Positions 25,631 through 33,964 are shown, numbered from the stretch's first letter. The stretch: 64,000 bases of DNA from Sphingomonas sp. AX6 (GCF_902506605.1 NZ_LR733979.1:2712008-2776007), one strand, 5' to 3'. The notes: generated by a model not told the origin, from the sequence alone. Numbers and translations are program-made.

Positions 25631-26332
25631 CTAACGACCAGTGCCGGCAAGCGGCGGACAGATGCTGTCGACCATCGGCACCAGCCCGGGCTCGTTCGCC
25701 CCGCTCAGGAACAGCGTTTTCTGATCGGCGACCGCGATGTCGGGTCCGTTGCGCCATCCGCCCAGTTCGCGCCCCGGCCGCCCGCACGGATTGCCCAGCC
25801 GGGCAATCAGGCGTCGGAAGAAATTTTCGTCGCCGGGCTTGGCGGCGATATCTACCGCGCGGCGATCGGCTGACGGGCGGCAGGCGGTCCCGAGATCGTG
25901 CGCGACACACGCCCCGCCATTGCCCTCTATCCTTGCGATCAGCGCATCCAGATCAATCGGCGTGGCAATCGCCGCCCTCGTCCCGCCGATCCGCGCCCAA
26001 TCGACCGCGCGCCGAAGGTAGCGCTCTGGCGTCGCGCTTTCACCCTGCCGGTGGCGTTCGAGATGCAGGTTGCAGGCGCGCTCATCGAGCACGCCGCTGC
26101 CGCTCGATTGCGATACCGCGCAGGAAATTGCGCGACCGCTGTGGCCGATCGTCAGTTCGATGCGGGTGACACCGCCGACCGCTTCCGCCGGATAGCTCGG
26201 CGGGATGTCGGACGCGGTCGCCAGCGTGCCCGAAGACGCACAGCCGGACAGCGCGACCGCTACGCCCGCACATAGCAGCGCCCGCACCGCGCCGAAACAG
26301 GATCGGCTGCGATGCGGGCGTGCTTCATTCAT
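25631..26332 (-). CDS. Putative lipoprotein with TonB C-terminal-like domain
   Basis: A 233-residue exported protein. The N-terminus has a basic start, a hydrophobic stretch (ALLCAGVAVALSGCASS) and a lipobox LSGC, so it should be acylated at about Cys30. Residues about 45-105 (VTRIELTIGHSGRAISCAVS, then SSGSGVLDERACNLHLERHR) match the conserved core of TonB-like C-terminal domains, including the SSG-x-x-LD-x-x-C pattern. The rest is unassigned and contains paired Cys residues. There is no TonB membrane anchor. An outer-membrane lipoprotein with a peptide-binding role is possible but unproven. Confidence 0.75.
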   Translation of the reverse strand: MNEARPHRSRSCFGAVRALLCAGVAVALSGCASSGTLATASDIPPSYPAEAVGGVTRIELTIGHSGRAISCAVSQSSGSGVLDERACNLHLERHRQGESATPERYLRRAVDWARIGGTRAAIATPIDLDALIARIEGNGGACVAHDLGTACRPSADRRAVDIAAKPGDENFFRRLIARLGNPCGRPGRELGGWRNGPDIAVADQKTLFLSGANEPGLVPMVDSICPPLAGTGR

Positions 26333-26346
26333 CGGGATCGAACGGC

Positions 26347-26610
26347 TTATTCGACCGCCTTCTTAGCCGCGTCGCCAACCTTCTCCGCTCCATCGCCGAC
26401 ACTTTGCGCAGCTTCGGTGATCGCGCTGGTCTGAGCGTCTTCATTGTCGGCGCGGTTCATCAGGAAGAATGCGACGACGACAACACCGATCAGCAGCGCG
26501 AGCCCGATCAGCATCCCGCCGCCCCCGCCGCGCTTTTCGACGACGGTGGTGTGGGTATGCGTGGGTTCGACACCATCGGTAGTGGTGGTCGTGGTACGTT
26601 CGTCGGTCAT
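26347..26610 (-). CDS. Small single-pass membrane protein
   Basis: An 87-residue protein: Thr-rich polar N-terminus (TDERTTTTTTDGVEPTHTHT), a glycine run, one strongly hydrophobic helix (MLIGLALLIGVVVVAFFLM), and a C-terminal part with a repeated Gly-Asp-Ala pattern (AAQSVGDGAEKVGDAAKKAV) likely helical and periplasmic or cytoplasmic. The start ATG 26610 has AAAGGAGGG right before it. No function is known. It lies between the lipoprotein gene and ybaB on the same strand. Confidence 0.75.
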   Translation of the reverse strand: MTDERTTTTTTDGVEPTHTHTTVVEKRGGGGGMLIGLALLIGVVVVAFFLMNRADNEDAQTSAITEAAQSVGDGAEKVGDAAKKAVE

Positions 26611-26697
26611 TGGGTCCCTCCTTTTACTCGACTGAGGGGCCAAACGAGTGCCCGGATGATATTGTTCCAAAAGCGAAATGGTTAGCGGCACCGCCAA

Positions 26698-27021
26698 TCA
26701 GAACGGCAGCTTGAAGCCCGGCGGCAGGGGAATCCCCGATGACAGCTTCGACATTTCCGCCTGCGACGCCGCATCGGCCTTGGCCCGCGTATCGTTGATC
26801 GCGGCGGTGATCAGGTCTTCCAGCATCTGCTTTTCGCTCGGCTGAAGCAGTGAATCGTCGATCTGGATGCCGATGATCCGGCCCTTGGCCGACGCCTTCA
26901 CCTTGACCAGTCCGCCGCCCGACACGCCCTCTACCTCGATCGCGTCAAGATTGGCTTGCGCCTTTTCGAGTTCGCTCTGGACGTTCTGGGCCATCGCCAT
27001 GATGTCTTCGAGGCTTTTCAT
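26698..27021 (-). CDS. ybaB: YbaB/EbfC family nucleoid-associated protein
   Basis: A 107-residue DNA-binding protein of the YbaB/EbfC family. The N-terminal helix MKSLEDIMAMAQNVQSELEK, the glycine-rich turn EGVSGGGLVKVKASAKGRI, and the ending SGIPLPPGFKLPF are diagnostic. Its ATG (27021) overlaps the dnaX stop as TGATG; a GTG three bases upstream is also possible. The dnaX-ybaB pair is conserved across bacteria and is often followed by recR, which is absent here. Confidence 0.95.
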   Translation of the reverse strand: MKSLEDIMAMAQNVQSELEKAQANLDAIEVEGVSGGGLVKVKASAKGRIIGIQIDDSLLQPSEKQMLEDLITAAINDTRAKADAASQAEMSKLSSGIPLPPGFKLPF

Positions 27022-28658
27022 CACATTCTCCGTGCCGGTTTGGCCGGCTGGATCAGCTCGGCCTCTGGAAAGTTTTCGATCGCCGCAGCGACGACGGGGG
27101 AACGCAGCGCGGCGTCATAGGTATCCGCCTTGGCCGCTTCCGCCTGTTCGCGAAGCGACGGCTGGGCATTGCCCTCGCCAACGCGGATTTGCCAGGCGGT
27201 GCCCGTCAGCTCGCGCAGCACCGTCGCTAGTTCCTTCAGCAAATCGGCATCGACCGGCCCGGTTTCAATATCGGGCGGCACCATCCGGATGACGCGGAGG
27301 TTCAGCCGCACCTTGTTCGCCAGCAACTCCTTGTCGTTCTTCGACAGGAAATCGAACAGTTCGGCGACATCACGCGGCAGGGTCTGTTCGGCTTGCGCGG
27401 TCGGGGTTGGCGGCGGCGCGGACGGCGCTGGCGCGGCCGAAGCCGGACTGGCCATCGGCGCGCCCTCGGCGATCTGGCGCGCAAGATCGCCCGGATCGGG
27501 CAGTTGCGACGCATGGATCACGCGCAACAGCGCCATTTCCGCCGCCTCGATCGGCAGCGCGGCGCGCACCACCTCGTCATGGCCCTTGAGCAGCAATTGC
27601 CACAACCGGTGGAGCACCGCGTTGGACAGCTTGCCCGCCCATTCGGTCAGCGCCTTGCGCTCGTCCGCCGACCGCGCGACATCGGGAGCAGCGCCGACGC
27701 GCTCCAGCGTGATCGCGTGGACCGTCTCCATCAACCCGGCGAACACCCCCGCCGGATCGATCCCCAGATCATATTGCCCGCGCAGATCGGCCAGCGTCCC
27801 CGACGCGTCGCCCGACACCATCTTGCCGAACAACGCCCGCACCGCGCCGCGATCGGACAAGCCCAGCATCCCGCGCACCGCGTCCGCCTGAACCCCGGCC
27901 CCGTCGAGATCGGCATGGGCAATCGCCTGGTCAAGAATCGACAGGCCGTCGCGCACGGACCCTTCGGCAGCCGCGGCGATCAGGCGCAGCGCCTCGGCTT
28001 CGGCGGGCACGCCTTCGGCCTCCAACACGCGCGCGAAATGCGCCTCCAACGTTTCGACCGACACCCGGCGCAGATCGAAGCGCTGACATCGCGACAGCAC
28101 CGTGATCGGCACCTTGTTGACCTCGGTCGTCGCCAGGATGAATTTAACGTGCTCGGGCGGCTCCTCGAGCGTTTTCAACAACGCGTTGAACGCGTTCTTG
28201 GACAGCATATGGACTTCGTCGATGATGTAGATCTTGTAGCGCGCGCCGAACGCTGCCAGCCGCGCGGCGTCGATCACGCCGCGCATGTCGTCGACCCCGG
28301 TGTGCGAGGCGGCGTCCATCTCGATCACGTCGATATTGCGCCCCTCGGCAATCGACACGCAGGGTTCGCACACGCCACAAGGAGAGATGGTCGGCCCACC
28401 CTGCCCGTCCGGCCCGATGCAATTGAGCGCCTTGGCGATCAGCCGCGCGGTCGACGTCTTGCCCACCCCGCGCACGCCGGTCATCAGAAACGCATGCGCC
28501 AGCCGCTCGCGTTTGATGGCATTACCCAGCGTCGTCACCATCGCGTCCTGGCCGATCAGTTCGGCAAAGGTCTGCGGACGATATTTACGCGCAAGCACGC
28601 GGTACGCTTCGGGTTTCACCGGCTGCGCTGGTTCGCCAAGATCGAGAGAATCGGACAT
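27021..28658 (-). CDS. dnaX: DNA polymerase III subunit gamma/tau
   Basis: Clamp-loader ATPase of the replisome. The 545 residues show Walker A GVRGVGKTSTARLI near residue 62, a zinc module with Cys in CIGPDG and CGVCEPC, Walker B IIDEVHML, the sensor LSRCQRFDLRR, and a C-terminal tau region after a Pro/Ala-rich linker (SAAPAPSAPPPTPTAQ). I saw no obvious slippery-site hairpin for a gamma form, but this was not analysed in detail. It overlaps ybaB and is divergent from the ClpP-like gene. Confidence 0.96.
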   Translation of the reverse strand: MSDSLDLGEPAQPVKPEAYRVLARKYRPQTFAELIGQDAMVTTLGNAIKRERLAHAFLMTGVRGVGKTSTARLIAKALNCIGPDGQGGPTISPCGVCEPCVSIAEGRNIDVIEMDAASHTGVDDMRGVIDAARLAAFGARYKIYIIDEVHMLSKNAFNALLKTLEEPPEHVKFILATTEVNKVPITVLSRCQRFDLRRVSVETLEAHFARVLEAEGVPAEAEALRLIAAAAEGSVRDGLSILDQAIAHADLDGAGVQADAVRGMLGLSDRGAVRALFGKMVSGDASGTLADLRGQYDLGIDPAGVFAGLMETVHAITLERVGAAPDVARSADERKALTEWAGKLSNAVLHRLWQLLLKGHDEVVRAALPIEAAEMALLRVIHASQLPDPGDLARQIAEGAPMASPASAAPAPSAPPPTPTAQAEQTLPRDVAELFDFLSKNDKELLANKVRLNLRVIRMVPPDIETGPVDADLLKELATVLRELTGTAWQIRVGEGNAQPSLREQAEAAKADTYDAALRSPVVAAAIENFPEAELIQPAKPARRM

Positions 28659-28779
28659 CGCCTCCTGACTAGCGCCGCCGCGCGCCGAAGTCGAAGCGTC
28701 TCATCGCGTCGATGCCGACGATATGGCCGCCTTCACACCCGGTTTGACAGCGGGCGACCGTCGCCGCCACAATCGCGCG

Positions 28780-29601
28780 ATGTCGATTGCCGCGCTTCTT
28801 GCCCTCACGATCCTGTCGCCCGACCCCGCCGACGCCGTCGCCGAATGCAGCCGCGCGCTTGCCGAGCGCCCGGCGCGACCCGAGGACGGGATCACCGTCA
28901 CGCCGCGGCGCGATCTGGTCTGTTTCGACGGGCGGATCGACCAGCGCTTCGCAACCGCGTTCATCGCCGCCAGCAAGGCCCAGGGCGACGCGCCCGCGAC
29001 CTTCGTGGTGCGATCGGTCGGTGGCGAAGTCCATTCGGCGATGAGCATGGGCGAGGAAATCCTGCGCCGCCGCGGCAATGTGATCGCGCATCGTTATTGC
29101 CTGTCGAGTTGCGCCAATTACCTGCTTCCAGCGGGTCGAACCCGGACCGTCTGGGAAGGCGCGGTGCTGGGGTTTCACGGCGGCGCGGTGGCGCTGAGCG
29201 ATGCTGAAATACTCGCTGCCATCAAGGCAAGCGGCGAAGCAAGCGACGCGGTTCCCAAGGCACAGATCAAATCGCTGGTGGCGCAGATCCGCAACGACAC
29301 GAAAGCGACAATCGCGCGGCAGGGCGATTATCTCGAAGGGGTCGGCGTCCGCCGCGATTTTTTCGAATGGATGGCGCGGTTCGACGGGATGCCGCGGACG
29401 GCGCTCGATAACCTGTGCGAGGGGTCAGCGGGGCCACCGGCTTTCGTCGTGCTGTCACCCGAATTGCTGGCGCGCTTCGGCTATCGCATCGACGAGGATC
29501 GCGGTCCGGCCGACGATGCTCAGACCGACGCCGCGCTCATCATGGCGGGGTTGCCGCCCGGGCTGGCCTGTCACGTCGATGTCGAGGAAGCGCCGACCTG
29601 A
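28780..29601 (+). CDS. Exported ClpP/crotonase-fold-like protein
   Basis: A 273-residue protein with an N-terminal hydrophobic segment (SIAALLALTILSPDPADA) that reads as a signal peptide. The central part (VVRSVGGEVHSAMSMGEEIL, then IAHRYCLSSCANYLLPAG, then GAVLGFHGGAV) follows the S-x-GG ... A-x-x-x-G-E-x-I ... C-x-S-x-C-x-x-x-x-x-AG layout of periplasmic ClpP-like proteins. The catalytic Ser of true ClpP would sit in the CLSSCANY region, so hydrolase activity is plausible but not certain. ATG 28780 is chosen to expose the signal peptide. The SRP RNA gene follows on the opposite strand. Confidence 0.75.
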   Translation: MSIAALLALTILSPDPADAVAECSRALAERPARPEDGITVTPRRDLVCFDGRIDQRFATAFIAASKAQGDAPATFVVRSVGGEVHSAMSMGEEILRRRGNVIAHRYCLSSCANYLLPAGRTRTVWEGAVLGFHGGAVALSDAEILAAIKASGEASDAVPKAQIKSLVAQIRNDTKATIARQGDYLEGVGVRRDFFEWMARFDGMPRTALDNLCEGSAGPPAFVVLSPELLARFGYRIDEDRGPADDAQTDAALIMAGLPPGLACHVDVEEAPT

Positions 29602-29610
29602 GGCGACACG

Positions 29611-29703
29611 GTGGGAGCCGGAACGACCCGCGGCGAAATCGTTGTGGCTGCTTCCTTCCGGATCTGACCAGGTTGGCGACGACCACGTCCGCCCGACTCC
29701 CGC
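29611..29703 (-). ncRNA. ffs: Signal recognition particle RNA (4.5S type)
   Basis: Read on the minus strand, the universally conserved SRP core GGTCAGATCCGGAAGGAAGC is present with its symmetric partner loop sequence, flanked by a long helix closed by GGGAGTCGG/CCGGCTCCC. The ~90-nt size matches the small bacterial SRP RNA that binds Ffh for co-translational targeting. Ends are set by the closing helix and may be off by a few bases. Placement near dnaX is common. Confidence 0.93.
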
Positions 29704-29738
29704 GGCGCAGATAGGCGCTGCCCGCGCGGATTGCAATG

Positions 29739-30602
29739 TCAGGCGAAGCGCCGCGCGATCAACGCGCCGACCTTGGCATGCGCAGCATTCGCGGCCTCTG
29801 GATCGAGCCCCGGTGCGTCGAGATAGCAGGCGACCAAAATCGGCGCGCGATCTGGCGGCCACATAATCGCGATGTCGTTGAAATAGCCCTCTCCGCTGGT
29901 GCCCGTCTTGTCGCCCGCGCGCCAATCAGCAGGGAACCCGCTACGGAGCCGTTCGCGACCCGTGGGGGATGCCACCATCCAACCGATCAGGCGGTCGCGC
30001 GATGCTGGGGTCAATAGTTTTCCGGTCAGGACGGCGCCCATCAATCCGACCATCGCGGCAGGGGTCGTGGTGTCGCGGACGTCGCCACCCCGCACCAGGT
30101 TGAGTTCGGGCTCTATCCGGTCGAGCCGCGTGACCGCATCGCCCCGCGCCCGGACGAATCGCGTGAACCCCGCCGGACCGCCGATCAACGCCAGCAGCAA
30201 ATTGGCGGCGACGTTATCGCTGATTTCGACCGCGCCCTTGCACAACGCCTCGACACTCAGTTCGCCCCGGTCGAGCGCGGCCTCTACGACGGGTGCATAG
30301 GGCACCAGGTCGGCGCGTGTGAACCGCACCGACTGGTCGAGGTGCAGCGTTCCGGCGTCGACCTGAGTCAGGATCGCGGCAGCGAGCGGTGCCTTGAATG
30401 TCGAGCACATCGCATAGCGCGATCCGGCGTCGATCCCGATTGCAGCACTCGTCGTGGTGTCAAATGCGTGGACGCCCAGCCGCCCGCCGACCTCCGCAGC
30501 GATCGCCGCGAGTTCGGCGTCGTCGTCCCCGCCCCCGCGCGGCATGGCACACGCGGCAACCGCGCTTGCGCCGATCACGCTCAGCATCGTGCGGCGGTCC
30601 AT
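29739..30602 (-). CDS. Class A serine beta-lactamase
   Basis: Hydrolyses beta-lactams in the periplasm. All class A motifs are intact: STFK at residues 67-70 (nucleophile Ser67), SDN at 128-130, EPELN at 164-168 (general-base Glu) and DKTGTSG with KTG at 232-234. The leader has twin arginines (MDRRTML) and a lipobox-like VAAC at Cys18, so a lipoprotein exported by Tat or Sec is likely. The residue before the active Ser is Cys, as in carbapenemases of the KPC/SME type, but the partner position after KTGT is Ser, so that disulfide cannot form. The start has GGAGGTAGCG upstream and overlaps the region of the ferredoxin stop (2-bp gap), implying one operon with Fe-S genes. Confidence 0.93.
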   Translation of the reverse strand: MDRRTMLSVIGASAVAACAMPRGGGDDDAELAAIAAEVGGRLGVHAFDTTTSAAIGIDAGSRYAMCSTFKAPLAAAILTQVDAGTLHLDQSVRFTRADLVPYAPVVEAALDRGELSVEALCKGAVEISDNVAANLLLALIGGPAGFTRFVRARGDAVTRLDRIEPELNLVRGGDVRDTTTPAAMVGLMGAVLTGKLLTPASRDRLIGWMVASPTGRERLRSGFPADWRAGDKTGTSGEGYFNDIAIMWPPDRAPILVACYLDAPGLDPEAANAAHAKVGALIARRFA

Positions 30603-30604
30603 CG

Positions 30605-30940
30605 CTACCTCCCCTGCATATCGCGATGTTCGCCCGGCATCCGCACCGTCAGCCCGTCAAGCGACGCGTCGAGCAGTATCTGGCACGCCAGCCGACTGGT
30701 CCGTGTCGCGCCTGCGGCCAGGTCGAGCATATCCTCTTCCTCCTCGCTGGCGCGCGGCAGCCGGTCGAAATCCTCTGCCGCGACGATGACGTGGCAGGTC
30801 GAACAGGCCATCTGGCCTTCGCAAGTGCCCTCCAGCGGCTGGCCGTCATTCTGCGCGACTTCGAGCAGGCGCGCACCTTCCGCCGCCTGAACGTCGCGTG
30901 TTCTCGCCCCATCGGCACTGACGAATCGAACCATAATCAT
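30605..30940 (-). CDS. 2Fe-2S ferredoxin
   Basis: A 111-residue electron carrier of the adrenodoxin-like type. The cluster ligands are Cys40, Cys46 and Cys49 in CEGQMACSTCH, plus Cys86 in RLACQ. VIVAAEDFDRLPRASEEEED lies between, typical of proteobacterial ferredoxins that support Fe-S assembly or P450s. Its ATG overlaps the stop of the upstream cysteine desulfurase (ATGA). Context points to a role in iron-sulfur cluster assembly. Confidence 0.93.
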   Translation of the reverse strand: MIMVRFVSADGARTRDVQAAEGARLLEVAQNDGQPLEGTCEGQMACSTCHVIVAAEDFDRLPRASEEEEDMLDLAAGATRTSRLACQILLDASLDGLTVRMPGEHRDMQGR

Positions 30941-32019
30941 GCGAACTGCGCCTTGGCAGCAGCGTCGATCCGGTCAAGCGCACTCAGCAATTCGTCCTCC
31001 ATCGTGTCGCGCCCAAAGCCCAGGCGGATGCTGGCGCGTGCTTGCGCATCGGACAGCCCGATCGCGCGCAACACGTGGATGGGGCGTCCCGAACCGCTGG
31101 CGCACGCCGACCCGGCGGAAAACGCGATGTCGCGCAAGTCCGACATCAACCGCGCAACGTCCAGGCCGTCGCGACGCAAGTTGAGGTTGCCGCGATACCG
31201 ATGCGCGGTCGATCCGTTGAGCGTCCAGTCCGGCAGCCGCGCCATCGCCCGCACGAACAAGCGGTCGACATGCGCCGCGTCTTCAGCCTGTCGGTCGCGC
31301 ATCAATCGCGCCGCCACCCCGAAACCGACGCACAGCGCGGGACTAAGCGTTCCCGAACGCCCCAGCGCCTCCTGCCCGCCGCCGTGCATCAGCGGGTCGA
31401 GCGAAACGCCGTCCCGCACCCACAAGGCACCGATGCCCTTGGGGCCATGTACCTTGTGCGCGGAAATCGCGACCAGATCGACGCCCTCCGGCATCGCCAC
31501 CCGGCCATAGCCCTGAACCGCATCGCACAGCGTCATCGCACCGACGGTTTTCGCCATGGCCGCGAGTTCGGCGATCGGCTGGATCACCCCAATCTCGTTG
31601 TTGACCAGCATCGCCGCGACTAGTCCCGTGCCAGGGCCAATCGCATCGCGCGCCGCGTCTAGGTCGACTTGCCCGTCCCGCCCCACCGGCAGCACTGTCA
31701 CCGCCCTTCCCTTCGCGCGTTCGGCCAGTGCGGTATCAAGCACGGCGGCATGTTCGGTGGCGATCGTGACGATACCCCCGGTCGTGCCCTTGATCGCCCA
31801 GTTCAGCGCCTCGGTCGCGCCACTGGTAAAGGCGATCCTGCCGCCCGGCGGGAGCAACGCGGCAACCGAATCCCGCGCGGCCTCAACCGCCGCTTTGGCC
31901 CTGCGTCCGGCGGCATGGGCGGAGTGCGGGTTGGCGAAATCATCGCGTAGCCACGGCAACATCGCCTCGAACGCTTTCGGCGCCAGCGGAGTCGTCGCCT
32001 GATAATCGAGATAGATCAT
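30937..32019 (-). CDS. Cysteine desulfurase (first of tandem pair)
   Basis: A 360-residue PLP-dependent class V aminotransferase-fold enzyme that takes sulfur from cysteine for Fe-S or thio-modification. It begins MIYLDYQATTPLAPKAFEAM and has the PLP Lys in VAISAHKVHGPKGIG. The persulfide Cys lies in AGSACASGSGRPIHVL. The long upstream open frame to 32382 is only read-through; ATG 32019 fits homologues and overlaps the preceding stop by ATGA. The two desulfurases are related but clearly not recent duplicates. Confidence 0.93.
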   Translation of the reverse strand: MIYLDYQATTPLAPKAFEAMLPWLRDDFANPHSAHAAGRRAKAAVEAARDSVAALLPPGGRIAFTSGATEALNWAIKGTTGGIVTIATEHAAVLDTALAERAKGRAVTVLPVGRDGQVDLDAARDAIGPGTGLVAAMLVNNEIGVIQPIAELAAMAKTVGAMTLCDAVQGYGRVAMPEGVDLVAISAHKVHGPKGIGALWVRDGVSLDPLMHGGGQEALGRSGTLSPALCVGFGVAARLMRDRQAEDAAHVDRLFVRAMARLPDWTLNGSTAHRYRGNLNLRRDGLDVARLMSDLRDIAFSAGSACASGSGRPIHVLRAIGLSDAQARASIRLGFGRDTMEDELLSALDRIDAAAKAQFA

Positions 32020-33110
32020 GCGGCGCGGTGCGTCGCTTCGCACGCCATCGTGGTCCAGGCAGCAGCAAAGGCGTCGATCTCCGCCGCCGTGGTCGTCTGG
32101 CCGAAACTGACGCGCACCACCTGCCCCGCCTCGATCGGGTCGAGGCGCAGTGCCTCCATGACGGGGCTCGCCTTCAGCGTTCCCGACGAACACGCACTCC
32201 CCGCCGACACCGCGAAACCGGAAAGATCGAATCGCACCAGTTGAGCCGCCGACTGCATGCCGGGCATCCGATAAGTGGCGACCAGTGGACTGCGCAGCGA
32301 CGGCCCGCAAATCGCGACTCCTCCAACCGCCTCCAGCGCCGCATCGAGCCGGTTGCGGTTGGCAATGTGCGCGCTCACCCAATCCGCGACGCCTTCGGTG
32401 CGCGGGCCGATTGCCTCAAGCGCCGCCGCAAAGCCGAGCACACCCGCCAGATTTTCCGTTCCCGCGCGATAGCCGCGCTCCTGCCCTCCGCTGGGAATCA
32501 GCATCGCAGGATCGCGCACCAGCAAAGCGCCGACACCCGGCGGACCGCCCAGCTTGTGCGCGGAGACGGCGATCAGATCGGCGTCCGGCGTCGGCAGCCG
32601 TCCCGCCGACTGCGCGCAATCTGAAAACAGCAATCCGCCGGCGGCATGGACGGCCTTTGCGATCTCACCGATGGGCTGGACCACACCGGTTTCCGAATTG
32701 ACGTGCTGGACGGCAACCACCGGACGCTCTCCCGCCCGGCGCAACGCAGGACCGAATGCGTCGCGATCGATCCGGCCATCCGACGATACCGGGAACCGCT
32801 CCGCACCGGGAACCGCGCGCAGGACTGAATCATGTTCGACCGCAGACACGATCCGCACACCGCCCTGTGTCCGTCCCAGTGCAATGGCGATCGATTCGCT
32901 CGCCCCCGACGTCAGGATGACTTCGCCGTCCCAATCGAGCGCCGCCTTGATCCGCGCCCGCGCATCCTCCAGCGCGGCGCGTGCGGCGCGACCTTCGGCA
33001 TGGGGCGACGACGGGTTCGCCCAGCGGCGCATTCCGCCCTCCACCGCTGCAATCGCCTCGGGCAGCATCGGCGTCGTCGCGGCATGGTCGAGATAGATGC
33101 GGTTGCCCAA
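32016..33110 (-). CDS. Cysteine desulfurase (second of tandem pair)
   Basis: A 364-residue IscS/NifS-type enzyme, first in this operon. MGNRIYLDHAATTPMLPEA is the classical start. The PLP Lys is in IAVSAHKLGGPPGVGAL, and the persulfide Cys in AGSACSSGTLKASPVM. It overlaps the next desulfurase gene by four bases. Together with the downstream ferredoxin and with sufE about 1.2 kb away, it makes an Fe-S assembly neighbourhood. The other suf genes (sufBCDS) are not in the window. Confidence 0.94.
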   Translation of the reverse strand: MGNRIYLDHAATTPMLPEAIAAVEGGMRRWANPSSPHAEGRAARAALEDARARIKAALDWDGEVILTSGASESIAIALGRTQGGVRIVSAVEHDSVLRAVPGAERFPVSSDGRIDRDAFGPALRRAGERPVVAVQHVNSETGVVQPIGEIAKAVHAAGGLLFSDCAQSAGRLPTPDADLIAVSAHKLGGPPGVGALLVRDPAMLIPSGGQERGYRAGTENLAGVLGFAAALEAIGPRTEGVADWVSAHIANRNRLDAALEAVGGVAICGPSLRSPLVATYRMPGMQSAAQLVRFDLSGFAVSAGSACSSGTLKASPVMEALRLDPIEAGQVVRVSFGQTTTAAEIDAFAAAWTTMACEATHRAA

Positions 33111-33215
33111 GTCGTTAACCCGATCCTGTGATTGCGTGATAGGCGGTGTGGCCTATATAGCCATCACCCGTTTGCGCGCCACCGCGCACGCCATCATCTT
33201 TCGCAGTCAGGTGCC

Positions 33216-33872
33216 ATGCCCGAAGTCATTTTCCCCGGTCCCGAAGGCCGTCTCGAAGGCCGTTTCTCCCCCGCACCGCGTCCGCGCGCGCCGGTGGCCA
33301 TGATCCTCCACCCGCATCCCGCATCGGGCGGGACGATGAACAATCACATCGTCCAGGAACTCTACAAAACCTTCCAGCGCCGCGGGTTTGCGACCCTGCG
33401 CTTCAATTTCCGCGGAGTCGGCAAGAGCCAGGGGACGTTTGACAACGGCATCGGCGAATTGTCCGATGCGGCCAGCGCGCTCGATTGGGTGCAGAGCTTC
33501 CATCCCGAAGCATCGACCACCTGGATCGCAGGCGTCAGCTTCGGCGCATGGATCGGCATGCAACTCTTGATGCGCCGTCCCGAGATTCGCGGCTTCATCT
33601 CGGTCGCGCCGCCTGCCAACATGTACGATTTCACCTTCCTCGCGCCCTGCCCCTCGTCGGGCATCATTATCCAGGGTGAGGCCGACGAAGTCGTGACGCC
33701 GGGCGCGGTGCAAAAGCTGGTCGACAAGCTGCGCACGCAAAAGCACATCACCATCCATCACGACACCATTCCGGGCGCCAATCATTTCTTCCAGAACGAA
33801 ATGAAGCAGTTGATGGGCAGCGTGGACAATTATCTCGACATGCGGCTCGACCCGAACTCACCGATCAAGTGA
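33216..33872 (+). CDS. Alpha/beta hydrolase (COG2945-like)
   Basis: A 218-residue small alpha/beta hydrolase. It shows LHPHPASGGTMNNHIVQEL, FATLRFNFRGVGKSQGTFD, the nucleophile elbow GVSFGAWIG with Ser near residue 109, IIIQGEADEVVTPGAV with the Asp, and GANHFF with the His. The HPHP and FNFRGVGxSxG strings are characteristic of this family. ATG 33216 is chosen to start at MPEVIFPGPEGRLEGRF. It is divergent from the desulfurase operon across 105 bp. The substrate is unknown. Confidence 0.88.
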   Translation: MPEVIFPGPEGRLEGRFSPAPRPRAPVAMILHPHPASGGTMNNHIVQELYKTFQRRGFATLRFNFRGVGKSQGTFDNGIGELSDAASALDWVQSFHPEASTTWIAGVSFGAWIGMQLLMRRPEIRGFISVAPPANMYDFTFLAPCPSSGIIIQGEADEVVTPGAVQKLVDKLRTQKHITIHHDTIPGANHFFQNEMKQLMGSVDNYLDMRLDPNSPIK

Positions 33873-33878
33873 TCCAGA

Positions 33879-33908
33879 CCCCTGCTCCGGCGAAAGCCGG
33901 ATCAGGGG
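33879..33908. terminator. Hairpin after the hydrolase gene
   Basis: CCCCTGCTCCGGC-GAAA-GCCGGATCAGGGG folds into a nearly perfect 13-bp stem with a GAAA loop, beginning seven bases after the stop. No T-run follows, so it may be a repeat-derived hairpin that limits both transcripts of this convergent pair. Confidence 0.55.
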
Positions 33909-33964
33909 TAATCGGGCTGCTTCGCGCGTGGCCGCGCTCCGGCTTTCGTCGGCGCACCGACGCG

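Noticed and set aside
27393..29207. 604-residue plus-strand frame opposite dnaX running into the ClpP-like gene
   Set aside because: Shadow of dnaX; rich in Arg, His and Gln without domain structure, and it would overlap two well-supported genes.
32020..32382. Upstream extension of the first cysteine desulfurase frame
   Set aside because: It lies within the second desulfurase gene in another frame; the ATGA overlap at 32016-32019 gives the natural start.
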